A DNA stretch of 64,000 nt from positions 2,646,001 through 2,710,000 of the forward strand of contig NZ_PEEX01000001.1 of the NCBI RefSeq assembly GCF_002754245.1. Direction: 5' to 3'. Shown here in pieces: positions 1-10,300 of this stretch (the first letter of the stretch is position 1; every line of letters starts with the position of its first letter). Below the pieces are notes generated by a model. It ran no database searches, was not told where the DNA came from, and was given only the letters and a program-made list of their open reading frames with translations. The stretch comes from Chryseobacterium sp. 52. Its GTDB lineage: Bacteria; Bacteroidota; Bacteroidia; Flavobacteriales; Weeksellaceae. The translations under genes were made by a program, and so were the position numbers.

Positions 1-3000
1 ACCATGGAACATGATCTGAGTTTCTGGGATTGTGGTGAATACATTTCCTCAGCAGTAAAGCTTGAAGTAACGCACGCTCCCGGAGCCGCTTTATTCCAGA
101 TTGTGGGAGCGATAGCCAGTATATTTGCCTTCGGAAATGAGCAGAATTATGCCATTGTCATCAATGCGATGTCTGCATTGTTCAGTGCATTCACCATTCT
201 GTTTCTCTTTTGGACCATCACCCATTTTGTAAGAAGACTCTTAAACAAAGATTTTGAAGAAGTAACGAAACACCAGGAAATCTCCATTCTATTTGCCGGA
301 GCGGTAGGAGCGTTGTGTTTCACCTTTTCAGATACTTTCTGGTTTTCCGCGGTAGAAGGAGAAGTGTATTCTATGGCTTCAATGTTTATTGCATTGCTGT
401 TGTGGCTGATTACTAAATGGGAGAATGAATATCTGACGAAAGACAGTGAAAGATGGGTCATCCTTATTTTCTTTGTATTAGGACTTTCCGTTGGGGTGCA
501 TATGATGTGTATGCTCGCTGTTCCGGCGGTATGTCTGGTGTATTACGCAAGAAATTACAAATTTACCTGGAAAAACTTTATCTGGGCTAATGCAATCACG
601 CTGGGAATTCTGATCATTGTTTTCAAACTGATCTTCCCACTGATTATGACGATGTTCGGAAGACTGGAAATATTCTTCGTGAACGGACTTGGACTGCCTT
701 TCCACTCAGGAACAATAGCAGCTTTTGTTTTGATGGTGATGATCTCTTATTTCATCATTAAATATTCGAGAAGAGCTAAGAAAAATATTTACCAAACCGC
801 TGCGCTATCCGTGGTGTATATGGTTATTGGTTTCTCATGCTGGATGGTAATTCCCGTAAGAGCAAATGCCAATCCGCCGATGAACCTTAATGATCCTGAT
901 ACTGCAATTGGGATGCTGGATTATTACAACAGAGAACAATACGGTGACTGGCCAACAATCTACGGACAGAACTACACCGCTTTCCTGGATGCAAATGGAA
1001 TTGAAAAAAATGAAGACGGAAGCTTCAAGACAACAAAAACAGGGGAGATCTACGAAAAAGATGAGAAAACAGGAACTTACAGAAAAACCGGTGACAGATT
1101 CAACTATGTATTCACCAAATCTCAGGTAAGTCTAATGCCGAGAATGTTTAATGAAGATAAAGATGTAATGGCTAACTACATTTCTATGTACGGCGCTCCA
1201 GATTTTACCTTCAATTATGCAAACGAAGACGTAGCAGACAATCCTCAGGCCAAACAGATCTTTGATGAGCTTAGAGGAAAATATGAAGACAAATCCATTA
1301 CAGCAGCAGATTATCTGAAAGTTAAACCATACAATCTGATCAATGTTCAAAAGCCTTCTCTGGCTCAGAATATGGACTACTTCATTACATTTCAGAATGG
1401 TTATTATTTTGTAAGATACCTGATGTGGAACTTTGTCGGAAGACAGAACGACCTTGAAGGTAATATGGAAAACACAAAAGGAAACTGGATCTCCGGAATT
1501 TCTTTTATAGACAATGCTTTATTGGGGAATCAGGATAAAATGCCTGCTAAATTCCAGAACGAAAGTACGGTGAAATTCTTCTTTTTACCATTACTATTAG
1601 GATTAATTGGTTTCTTTTTCCAGTTAAACAGAGACTTTGGAAGATTTTATGCATTGCTTTCATTATTTATTTTAACCAGTGTAGGAATTGTTTTTTATAC
1701 CGGAGTAAAACCTTTTGAAGTAAGAGAAAGAGACTATGCGATGGTAGGTTCCTTTTATGCCTTTGCCATCTGGATTGGAATGGGAGCCGGAGCCATTTTA
1801 TGGTTCATCCAGTCTAAAGTAAAATCTAATGGAGCGAATATCGCATTAGGAGTCGTTTTATTAGGTGTTCCCTTAATGATGGGCTTCCAGAATTATACGC
1901 CACATGACCGAAGCAAAAAGTCCGCAGCACATGACTATGCCTACTCATTCCTGAAATCATTGCCGAAAGACGATATTATTTTTATCTACGGTGACAATGA
2001 TACGTTCCCGGTGTGGGCCATTCAGGAAACGGAGCGGTTCCGTGACGATGTCAAAACCGTAAATTTTACCCTTTTAGCAACTCCCTGGTATATTGATCAG
2101 GTAAAAAGAAAAACATACAATGCCACGGGAATTCCCACCCAGCTGAATCATGAAGATTATATGGATGGGGTAAATGACCAGATTTACATGATGAAGAAGG
2201 AAGACTGGGAAGGCGTTTTCTCTATGTTAAAAGAACAGGGCGTTCCTGATACAGAATTTGGTGCCTTCAGAAAATATCTTACGCAGGATTCGCTGACCTT
2301 GAAAGAGGCGATAAGCTTTCTAAAGTTCAAATCTCCTGAAAAAGATCAGCTTTTGAAAATGTACTTTGGAGAAAAGAAATACGAGGAATACAACATTCTT
2401 CCGGTAAATAAATTCATTCTTCCTGTAAATAAAGAAAATGCATTGAAGGCAGGAATCATTACCCAGGCAGATCTTCCCAACGTAGTCAATCAGATTATGA
2501 TCACTTATAAAGCAAACACATTGTACAAGAACAATTTGATGATGCTGGACATGCTTGCGAATTTTGACTGGAAACGTCCAATTAACTTCTCATCAGGAGG
2601 AATCTATGACAGTGAAAATGTTTTCTACCTTGATGAATATCTTCAGTTTGAAGGCTTCAGTTACAGGCTGGTGCCTATTCATACAAGACAAAGTCCGGAT
2701 GGAGATATGGGAAGGGTAGATGCCAACTCCTTATATCATGTAGTGAAAAACTTCAGATGGGGTAATTTTAAAGACCTCAGTATTCATTATGACGAAGCGG
2801 CCACATCCAATATTATGGGCTACAGAATGACCACCGGAAGGGCAGCATCAGCACTGGCATTAAGTGGACAGAAGACCAGAGCACTGGAGTTGTTGGATCT
2901 TGCATCAAAAGAAATTCCTGCTGAAAAATATAATGATCCACGCTCATTGAGCTCTATGGTGACAGGCTATATTATGGCAGGGCAGGAGAAGAAAGGACTT

Positions 3001-3405
3001 CAGCTGGCAGAAATCCTTAAAAAGGAAATTTTTGAAGAATATGAGTATTATCTAAGCCTTTCCCCGGCATTTCAAAAGCAGTCTGGAAGGCAGATGAGAG
3101 TAAAACCAATGGAATACTCTCTTGTCGTTGCAGCGGTAACAGACGCTTATAAAAAATTAGGGCAGAATGATAAAGCCTACGCATATCTTGTCAAATCCAT
3201 TGAACCCATCGATAAAAAGTTCAATGCTTTCATAAAAGAACTTCAACAGATGGGGAAGGAAAAGGCGATAAAAGAATCAGAAAATATACAGAAAATAACC
3301 CCTTTTTATCAATATTTATTTGATGTAATGGAACCTTTTGACTCTACGTATTCAAAAGAAAAAGAAGAACAGATCACCAGAGCAATGATCAAAGTAACCC
3401 AATAA
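1..3405 (+). CDS. DUF2723 family membrane protein (GT117/PMT-like), 5' end cut by window
   Basis: A large integral membrane protein of the DUF2723 family, which is related to protein O-mannosyltransferase-type glycosyltransferases and is common in Bacteroidota. The reading frame is open through base 1. The Met at base 4 sits directly before the conserved SFWDCGEYI stretch, where family members normally have more residues, so the true start is probably upstream. Hydrophobic segments fill about residues 30-290 and 520-630. A soluble C-terminal half follows, with an IYGDNDTFPVW motif near residue 660 and TPR-like helices after about 930. It ends at a clear intrinsic terminator. The donor and acceptor cannot be told from the sequence. 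Confidence 0.9.
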   Translation, partial: TMEHDLSFWDCGEYISSAVKLEVTHAPGAALFQIVGAIASIFAFGNEQNYAIVINAMSALFSAFTILFLFWTITHFVRRLLNKDFEEVTKHQEISILFAGAVGALCFTFSDTFWFSAVEGEVYSMASMFIALLLWLITKWENEYLTKDSERWVILIFFVLGLSVGVHMMCMLAVPAVCLVYYARNYKFTWKNFIWANAITLGILIIVFKLIFPLIMTMFGRLEIFFVNGLGLPFHSGTIAAFVLMVMISYFIIKYSRRAKKNIYQTAALSVVYMVIGFSCWMVIPVRANANPPMNLNDPDTAIGMLDYYNREQYGDWPTIYGQNYTAFLDANGIEKNEDGSFKTTKTGEIYEKDEKTGTYRKTGDRFNYVFTKSQVSLMPRMFNEDKDVMANYISMYGAPDFTFNYANEDVADNPQAKQIFDELRGKYEDKSITAADYLKVKPYNLINVQKPSLAQNMDYFITFQNGYYFVRYLMWNFVGRQNDLEGNMENTKGNWISGISFIDNALLGNQDKMPAKFQNESTVKFFFLPLLLGLIGFFFQLNRDFGRFYALLSLFILTSVGIVFYTGVKPFEVRERDYAMVGSFYAFAIWIGMGAGAILWFIQSKVKSNGANIALGVVLLGVPLMMGFQNYTPHDRSKKSAAHDYAYSFLKSLPKDDIIFIYGDNDTFPVWAIQETERFRDDVKTVNFTLLATPWYIDQVKRKTYNATGIPTQLNHEDYMDGVNDQIYMMKKEDWEGVFSMLKEQGVPDTEFGAFRKYLTQDSLTLKEAISFLKFKSPEKDQLLKMYFGEKKYEEYNILPVNKFILPVNKENALKAGIITQADLPNVVNQIMITYKANTLYKNNLMMLDMLANFDWKRPINFSSGGIYDSENVFYLDEYLQFEGFSYRLVPIHTRQSPDGDMGRVDANSLYHVVKNFRWGNFKDLSIHYDEAATSNIMGYRMTTGRAASALALSGQKTRALELLDLASKEIPAEKYNDPRSLSSMVTGYIMAGQEKKGLQLAEILKKEIFEEYEYYLSLSPAFQKQSGRQMRVKPMEYSLVVAAVTDAYKKLGQNDKAYAYLVKSIEPIDKKFNAFIKELQQMGKEKAIKESENIQKITPFYQYLFDVMEPFDSTYSKEKEEQITRAMIKVTQ

Positions 3406-3426
3406 TAAGGTCCTATGTTTTAGGAT

Positions 3427-3459
3427 AAAGCCTTCAGATGAATATTTGAAGGCTTTTTT
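3427..3459 (+). terminator. Intrinsic terminator after the DUF2723 gene
   Basis: Perfect 10-bp stem AAAGCCTTCA/TGAAGGCTTT (3427-3436 with 3447-3456) whose 3' arm runs into six T residues, 22 bases after the stop codon. Confidence 0.9.
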
Positions 3460-3864
3460 GTTTCAATGTTTACCATGAAAATGCTGAGATTTTGGACAAA
3501 ACAGGATCTTTTTTAGGGGAAACTGTGCCTGTGATTGTGGCTTTTTTTGAATATTAATATACAGATTCAGAGAAATAAATACTCTTTTGTCAACAAAAAA
3601 GGGGCTTCAATAGTGGATTGTCACTTTTTTCTGGTTGAATGAAGATTTTTTTTTCAAGTTTAATTCAAGGATAATTCCTATAATTTCTATTCATTTAAAT
3701 TTTTCAATTTTTATCGTTTTTCCCTGTGTTGTGGCTTAATGCAGGCGGGTGTTGAACTTAAAACATTGATGAAGCTGCTTGTAGACAGAGGTTTCCTGCT
3801 TCTTATCATTCATTGTATTCTTCCCTTTTTTGTGATTTTTTATTTTTTATGTAAAATATTTCTT
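3460..3864. other. AT-rich intergenic region upstream of the lanthipeptide precursor
   Basis: About 400 bases with no convincing gene. A 60-codon open frame starting at 3739 runs through the promoter and over the precursor start; its second half is low-complexity AT-rich sequence, so it is not called. The region probably holds upstream regulatory DNA for the RiPP operon. No clear operator palindrome was found. Confidence 0.5.
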
Positions 3865-3872
3865 TATTTTTG
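3865..3872 (+). promoter_or_regulatory. -7 promoter element of the lanthipeptide operon
   Basis: TATTTTTG fits the Bacteroidota -7 consensus TAnnTTTG and lies 26 bases before the precursor ATG, which implies a leader of roughly 20 bases. No TTTG -33 element sits at the usual 19-21 base spacing, so basal strength may depend on an activator. Confidence 0.55.
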
Positions 3873-3898
3873 CTTTGCAATTAAAATAATTAACAACC

Positions 3899-4123
3899 AT
3901 GAAAAAATTAACAAAACTTAAATTTGATAAGAAAGTTATCAATGAGTTGACAAAAGTAGAGCAAAGCTCTGTAATTGGAGGTGCAGCAGCACCTGGCCTT
4001 GAAGTTGGTGTTTCAAAAGATTTTGATACTCCAACATTTAACGACAAGTGTTTTGACGGAGGTTCTACAACTTTCAGAAAAGCTTGTACATGGTGTGGTT
4101 TCTTCCACAGTACTAAGTGGTAA
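3899..4123 (+). CDS. Class I lanthipeptide-type precursor peptide (LanA)
   Basis: A 74-residue ribosomal peptide precursor. Residues 1-28 form a Lys/Leu-rich leader with the KLKFDKKVINEL pattern seen in Bacteroidota class I lanthipeptide leaders, ending in a double-glycine (IGG, residues 26-28). The core (29-74) has nine Ser/Thr (S39, T44, T46, S56, T57, T58, T64, S71, T72) and three Cys (C51, C63, C66), so up to three (methyl)lanthionine rings are possible. LanC and LanB genes follow about 2 kb downstream on the same strand. The leader/core split and the family are recognised by pattern; ring topology and activity are unknown. I know of no named peptide with this core. Confidence 0.85.
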   Translation: MKKLTKLKFDKKVINELTKVEQSSVIGGAAAPGLEVGVSKDFDTPTFNDKCFDGGSTTFRKACTWCGFFHSTKW

Positions 4124-4144
4124 AAAATAGCTAACTATTTGCTG

Positions 4145-4183
4145 CAGATGATTTGTTTTAATTAACAGATCATCTGTGTTTTT
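4145..4183 (+). terminator. Attenuator-like hairpin between precursor and modification genes
   Basis: A 13-bp stem with one U-G pair (4145-4157 with 4164-4176) and a 6-base loop is followed by TGTTTTT. It sits 22 bases after the precursor stop and 48 bases before the peptidase ATG. Lantibiotic operons often place a leaky terminator here so that precursor mRNA exceeds enzyme mRNA; that role is inferred. Confidence 0.75.
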
Positions 4184-4223
4184 ATATGGATATACTGCCG
4201 GGAAATTCTTAGCTGTTAATTTT

Positions 4224-5936
4224 ATGAAAATCAAATTTTTTTTCGGAATTCTTATTTCGCTCTTAGTTGGAATCTACTTTTTCAGTAAAAGAAATTCACA
4301 AAAAGAAGGCACTGTGCTGTTCTACAATACCATAGACAGTACCGGAAATAATGATTCTATTGCAGGAAAGCATAAAGAGCTCCTGGAATTGTGTAAAACC
4401 TGGGGTATCATAAAATACCATTCCTCTGATCGTGATTTCATTCAGACGGTCGACTCATCTCTTATCAAAGATTATAACCAAATTATAGCAGGGAATACTG
4501 ATCTTAATGCTTTAATTTCTCAAAAGCTTGAATTGCTTTCTGATAGTAAGGATGTTAAAAGTTCATCTTATCTTGGTTTTCTGCCCGATAAAAACTGGAT
4601 TGAAACTTCCGCTATTATCAATAAAGCAAATAAGAAGAAATTAATTGATTTTATTACAGGATCTTACAGGAATTCAGACAAAAGACTCGTTACTGCAGAA
4701 GACAATGGCGAACTGAGTTTTGAAGATGATTCTTTATTCTATAATGAAACTAAAACAACACCTGCAAAACGCTTTCTGGCTTTATGCAAACTATGGAATA
4801 CCGTCCGTTATTATTATCCTTACTTTCAGGCCATTTCCGGTACCTGGAATGACGTTTTTTTTGAAATGCTGCCATTATTCATCAATGCCAAAAATGATCA
4901 GGAATACAGTGCTGCGGTGCAGATTTTCGGCTCAAGATTAAAAGACAGTCATGTTGCTGTTAAAAGTGGAGATGCTGATGAATATGACGGTAAGTACGTA
5001 GGAAATGTTGTTTTAAAAACGGTTGAAGGGAAGACTTTTGTGAAAGGTTTTATCATTAATTCAATTCAGAGCAGACTGAAGAAAGGGGATGAAATACTGC
5101 GCATTGACGGTGTGAATATTATTTCGCTTCAGGATAGTTTAAAAGAAAAAAATTCAGGATCTAACGAAACTGTTCTAAGCAGAGATATTAACCGCTTATT
5201 ATTGCTTTCCAGGAAGAAAACAATACAGCTGGAAGTTGCCAGAGACAACAGAATCCTTTTAATCCAGGAACATTTAACAGAGATCAGTACGGCAAGGAAA
5301 ACCGAAGAGCAGGAATATAAAACGAATGCCGGCAAGGCAGTATCGAAAATAATTGGGAAAAATATCGGTTACATCAGAATTAATGATATTTTCTCCGGAA
5401 ATTTCAGAGTTTCTTTTGATAAAATCAGCCATACTAAGGCTATTATCTTTGATTTACGAGCCTATCCTAATGAGATTGCCGTAGATTTTCTGAAATATTT
5501 TGATACCAGACCTTTTCAAACCATGAACCTCTACCGGGCAGACGTTACCTATCCGGGAATGATGAGGACTATAGAGAATGAAATGCATATTCCCGATTCT
5601 AAGAAAAATGCTTACACCGGACCGGTTATCCTTTTAGTCAACGAATATACCCAAAGCCAGGGTGAGAGTATGCTTCTGGCCATGAAATCCATTAAAAACT
5701 CAGTTACTTTAGGGGATTATACAGCAGGAACCAATGGAAATGTGATGATCATTACCCTACCCGGAAAAGTGAAAATCCGGATGAGCGGAATGGGTGTTCT
5801 TCTGCCGGACTACACTGCCGTTCAGAGAACAGGGATCAGACCTGATATTCTGGTTCAGGAAACTTCAGCTTCCTTATCGAAAGGTGAGGATATTCAGCTG
5901 AAAGAAGCTGTTAACTATATCAACAAAAAACTATGA
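4224..5936 (+). CDS. Membrane-anchored S41 (C-terminal processing) peptidase in the lanthipeptide operon
   Basis: A 570-residue S41-family serine peptidase. An N-terminal hydrophobic anchor (about residues 3-20) predicts export with membrane attachment. A PDZ-like region lies near residues 260-310 (KGDEILRIDGVNI), followed by the S41 core. The TQSQGE motif at residues 476-481 matches the T-x-S-x-x-E nucleophile motif, with S478 as the candidate catalytic serine. The ATG at 4224 is preferred over an in-frame GTG at 4176, which lies inside the hairpin and would put a polar stretch before the signal anchor. Its stop overlaps the next start (ATGA). Its place in the operon suggests it processes or trims the lanthipeptide, or serves immunity, outside the cytoplasm. 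This is inference; S41 enzymes are not classical LanP proteases. Confidence 0.85.
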   Translation: MKIKFFFGILISLLVGIYFFSKRNSQKEGTVLFYNTIDSTGNNDSIAGKHKELLELCKTWGIIKYHSSDRDFIQTVDSSLIKDYNQIIAGNTDLNALISQKLELLSDSKDVKSSSYLGFLPDKNWIETSAIINKANKKKLIDFITGSYRNSDKRLVTAEDNGELSFEDDSLFYNETKTTPAKRFLALCKLWNTVRYYYPYFQAISGTWNDVFFEMLPLFINAKNDQEYSAAVQIFGSRLKDSHVAVKSGDADEYDGKYVGNVVLKTVEGKTFVKGFIINSIQSRLKKGDEILRIDGVNIISLQDSLKEKNSGSNETVLSRDINRLLLLSRKKTIQLEVARDNRILLIQEHLTEISTARKTEEQEYKTNAGKAVSKIIGKNIGYIRINDIFSGNFRVSFDKISHTKAIIFDLRAYPNEIAVDFLKYFDTRPFQTMNLYRADVTYPGMMRTIENEMHIPDSKKNAYTGPVILLVNEYTQSQGESMLLAMKSIKNSVTLGDYTAGTNGNVMIITLPGKVKIRMSGMGVLLPDYTAVQRTGIRPDILVQETSASLSKGEDIQLKEAVNYINKKL

Positions 5937-6157
5937 AAACCAAACGTATTATTATACTTTTTTTGATAAGTTTTATCACGGTAAACTTATTAATGTACTT
6001 AGACTATGAAACTGTTTCATTGTTAGAGATATACAGGAATTCCGAATCGGCCATGGAAGTGGCTTTTGGAACATTTATCCTGTTTATCGCTCTATTGGTG
6101 ATCTATTATATTTTTCATTTAATCAGAAAAAAAATGCTGCATGGAAAAGTTAGATGA
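5933..6157 (+). CDS. Small two-TM membrane protein of the lanthipeptide operon
   Basis: A 74-residue protein with two hydrophobic helices (about residues 5-22 and 43-64) joined by an acidic loop, with a basic C-terminus (LIRKKMLHGKVR). It overlaps the upstream peptidase gene by 4 bases and the downstream LanC gene by 17, so translation is probably coupled. No family was recognised. Possible roles are an immunity protein, an export helper or a membrane tether for the maturation complex; the sequence alone does not decide. Confidence 0.75.
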   Translation: MKTKRIIILFLISFITVNLLMYLDYETVSLLEIYRNSESAMEVAFGTFILFIALLVIYYIFHLIRKKMLHGKVR

Positions 6158-7346
6158 AATTAAAAAACTGATTGAGATCTGTGAAAACGAGATTAAAGAA
6201 GACATTGTAGACCTTGGAATTTTCACCGGATATCCCGGAATGGCCTTATACTATTTTGAAAAATACAATCTGTTTAATGACAGTGATGCCTTTGAGAAAT
6301 TCGAACATTATCTGGATAAATCCCTCAACGGCCTTCAGGAAGACAAGGTTTTTTCTTTGTGTTCCGGTTCGGTAGGAATTTATTATCTGATCTTTTACCT
6401 CACCAAAAACAAATACTTTGAGGATCCTATAGAAGAGTCCTTTGAAGAATTTCCTGAGTATGCGGATGATCTTTTGGAATACTATGCCGGGAAAAGAAAT
6501 TTTGACTACCTCCATGGCTTTATGGGCGTTCTTTTCTTATGCCTTGAACTCTATTCCTTCAGTACAGATCATGATTTTAAAGAGAAAATAAAAGACAGGA
6601 TCATAACGGTGGTTCACCTCCTGAAATCCTTATCGGTACCGATAGATGAAGATAAAATAGCCTGGATATCAAAAGGACTTTACAGCAAAGTGGAAGGTTT
6701 TTCATTCGGTTTTGCCCATGGGATTCCTAGCATTATAAGTCTGCTGAGTAATGTTTATACGGCGGGTATTGAAAAAAATACGGTTAAAGAGATGCTGGAT
6801 AAGGCATACAACTTCATCAGATCTGTACAGGGAGATTACGACGGGGCAAACTTTCCGAATTTTATCACCGTACGGGACGGAGAACGCATAGCCACAGACA
6901 GCAGCCGTCTGGCCTGGTGTTATGGAGATTTGAGTGTAGGCATTGCGATGCTGCATTACGGGAAGGCATTGGGGAATGAAGAAAGTATTTCTGAAGCGGA
7001 TAAAATATTATTAAAAACCACGGAAAGAGAATACGAAAAAACAGGAGTGGTAGATGTATTCTTATGTCATGGCAGTTCAGGATTGATGATGATGTACAAT
7101 TATCTGTACAGAGTTACCGGAAATGAAGCCTATCAAAAAGCTGCAGATTTCTGGACCCATGATACGCTTGCTATTGGAAACAATCCGGAAAGAGGAATCA
7201 GAACATGGCTGGGCAGTGAAGGCTGGATAGAACAGGATACGATTCTGGAAGGACGCACCGGACTGCTGCTTCAGCTCTATGCCGTAACCCATAAAAACTA
7301 TAAAAACCCATTAGAAAAACTATTTTTACTCGACCATGAACATTGA
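6141..7346 (+). CDS. lanC: LanC-like lanthionine synthetase (cyclase)
   Basis: A 401-residue LanC-family cyclase, which in class I systems adds Cys thiols to dehydroalanine/dehydrobutyrine to close thioether rings. The diagnostic motifs are present: FAHGIPS with H193, WCYGDLSVG with C260, and LCHGSSG with C309-H310. C260, C309 and H310 are the expected zinc ligands, so the enzyme looks active. The length matches NisC-type cyclases. It overlaps the preceding small membrane gene by 17 bases and the LanB gene by 11. The gene symbol is generic. Confidence 0.93.
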   Translation: MEKLDEIKKLIEICENEIKEDIVDLGIFTGYPGMALYYFEKYNLFNDSDAFEKFEHYLDKSLNGLQEDKVFSLCSGSVGIYYLIFYLTKNKYFEDPIEESFEEFPEYADDLLEYYAGKRNFDYLHGFMGVLFLCLELYSFSTDHDFKEKIKDRIITVVHLLKSLSVPIDEDKIAWISKGLYSKVEGFSFGFAHGIPSIISLLSNVYTAGIEKNTVKEMLDKAYNFIRSVQGDYDGANFPNFITVRDGERIATDSSRLAWCYGDLSVGIAMLHYGKALGNEESISEADKILLKTTEREYEKTGVVDVFLCHGSSGLMMMYNYLYRVTGNEAYQKAADFWTHDTLAIGNNPERGIRTWLGSEGWIEQDTILEGRTGLLLQLYAVTHKNYKNPLEKLFLLDHEH

Positions 7347-10300
7347 ATTTATAGATAAAATAATCCTCAGGACACCTGTGGGGTCAATTGATGATCTTAA
7401 ACCTATAGGTGAAATTAAAGATATCTCCACAGACGGACTGAATTTTGTTGAAAAAACCTTTACAGGACACTTCAGATTAGCCCTTTTGTACGCGACAAAA
7501 AATTTATTTGAAGAAATCACAAGAGCATTAGAAGCCAGAGATCTTCCGGAAAAAATGTTTTTCAGTTACATAAAATATTATGTGAGATACTGCTCCAGAT
7601 CTACACCGTTCGGACTTTTTTCTACATACGGAGTCTGTGATCTTAAAGAAAGTAATGATCCGTTTTCCGTAAAGATAGAGGAGAGTGAAATATGTATGAG
7701 AATAAGCTTGAGCTATATCTACGAGCTAAGCAGAGAAATCAACAGCAGCAAAAACCTCTGGAAATACAGCTTTTTGTATCCTAATCAAACCGCTTACGGA
7801 ATAGGTGAAGATATAAGATATAATGAACTGTATATCAAGCCGTATTCTATGAACTACAGATTGTCATCAGTCGCTACAAACGATGTTTTGGAATATATTT
7901 TTTCAGAAAGCGGACAGGGAATTTACTTTGAAGACCTTTCTGAAAAACTTCAGGCAGAAGGCTATGAAAGTGATGAAGTAGAAGAATATCTGTATGAATT
8001 AATTGAAAATAATGTTCTGCTGATGGATATTTTTCCATCGCCCGCTACCAACAATTATGTAGAGGCATTTGTAGAAAAATTAAAAAAAATCAAGGATAAC
8101 GGAGAAATTATCACCATAAAAGAGAAGCAAAAAACGATTAATCAAATCATTGATGAGGTCACTCAGCTTCAGGCAGGTCTGAAAGGCGTAATCAAAGAAT
8201 CAGAAGCAGGAACTTCAGAAAAACTTGAAAATCTGCTCCTGAATGAGATGCAGAATATTGATGTAACCAGTTTCAGAAATGGTGAAGCAGAGATTGGCAG
8301 TAAGGTATTCCATAATGTCAGAAATACTCTTCTTTCCCTTTCATACCTGAATTCCAGACGAAAAGAAAAAGACCCTTCACTGACCGGTTTTATTGATGAA
8401 TTTAAAGATAAATACGGAGAATCTGAACTTCCGCTTTTACATGTGATTGATCCCGAGCTGGGAATCTTTACAGACAGAGTCAGCAGCATTTCCACACCAT
8501 TTCTGGATGGAATTCTTTTTCAGACCGGAGGAGGAAAAGATTATAAATTTACGGAAATAGATGAGTATCTGTTCAGTAAATACCAGCATGCCCTGCAGTT
8601 CGGGAAAAGCGAGGTTGTCCTGACAAAAGACGAATGCTCAAAATTCAAGCCTTCTTATTCAAGGGTTTTCAGCCAGACTTTGAACTGTAATATGACGCTT
8701 TTTAAAGATCAGCAGGATAATACTGTAACCGCTATTCATGGAGCGTTTGGATCCAGTGCTGTCAATAATATGGGGAGATTTACCCACGGTTCGGAAAAAT
8801 TGCAGAAACTGGCTGAAAAAATCGTTGAAATAGAATATTCAAACCTCCATGATTCAGTAGAATATGCCGAAATTGTAGATCTGCCAAGCTTAAGACACGG
8901 AAATCTGGTAGTAAGAGAGAACTACCTGAAAGATGAGATACTCATCAATATTCCGGCACCTTCCGATACAGGAAGAAATACAATAAAACTGTCTGATATC
9001 ACAATTTCAGTGCGGAGTGAAGAAGTTATTTTAAGAAATAAAAATACAGGAAAGATCATTGTTCCGCGCTTAAGTAATTCCCATAATTTTCAGCTGCAGA
9101 ATCTGTCTCATATTTATAGATTCCTTTCGCTGATCCAGGTTCAGTGGGACTGTTCAATCAGCTTTTCATGGGGCTTTATTGAATCTTTTGCGAAATTTAC
9201 GCCTCGTGTTAAAATTGAGAAAGTGATTGTCAAGGAAGCTGCCTGGAATCTGAACCAGACCGATTTGACATTTTTAAAAGCGAAAGAAGAGAATCTGTTT
9301 TCGGAATTCAAAAAATTTAAAGAAGAATGGAAAATTCCGGACCGTGTTTATCTTGTGGAAGGAGACAATAAACTTCTTTTTGATCTGTCATCTGAAGTTT
9401 TTATCCGTCTTCTCGTTTCAATGATCTCGAAAAAAGGAAAAATTACCTTAGTGGAAGATCTGGTTAAAGAAAACATCAATGTTCACAACACCGATAATAA
9501 ACCTTTTTATTCCGAGCTTATTATTCCGGTGATCATACAGGATGAAAAACAGAACTTTCAGTTTAACGATTTTTCAGAAAGCAAAGCAAAACTGTCACCT
9601 CTTTCCGAATGTTTATATATGAATATCTACACAGGGGAACAGCAGATGGATTCATTGCTGAAGAATGAACTTTTTGAACTGAACGGCAAATTATTTGAAA
9701 AAGACCTGATCAGCAATTGCTTCTTTATACGGTATAATGAAAACGGAACCCATATCAGGCTGCGGTATTTTATCAAAAATTATGAAGTTTATAACGATCT
9801 GTTTGCTCATATGAGAGAAGCCATGGAGAAATATATTGAACAGGATATCATCAAAGCATTTGAGATCACGACGTACAAAAGAGAACTCGAAAGATATGAA
9901 TACGCAGGAATAGAATTTACCGAAACCTATTTTGGAAAAGAAAGCACCATGGTAATGCTTCTGATGAGAGAACTTGAAGAGATAGGGTTTGAAGAAAGAT
10001 GGCTTGCAGGAACGGTTTTTATAGATAAATTACTCAACAAGTTTGCGTATACCCTGGATGGAAAAATTGAATTCTTTACCCAGCTGAGCAGTCAGTTCAA
10101 TCAGGAGTTTAATTCCAATAAGGGACTTACAAAGGTAATAACGGCTAAATACAAAACCTCTGAGCAGTCGATTCACGACTCTATAGGTTTGGAAAACAAA
10201 GAACTAACTAGTATTTATACACTGTTCGATTCTTTCCTTAATTCTTTTTCTCTTGATGGCCTTTTGAGTGAAAAAGACAAACAAGACCGCAGTAATTATG

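Noticed and set aside
3739..3921. 60-codon open frame upstream of the lanthipeptide precursor
   Set aside because: Its second half is low-complexity AT-rich DNA containing the -7 element, and it overlaps the precursor start. No start signal or family was recognised.
4176..4223. GTG start for the S41 peptidase 48 bases upstream
   Set aside because: The codon lies in the 3' arm of the attenuator hairpin and would place a non-hydrophobic stretch before the signal anchor. The ATG at 4224 is better.
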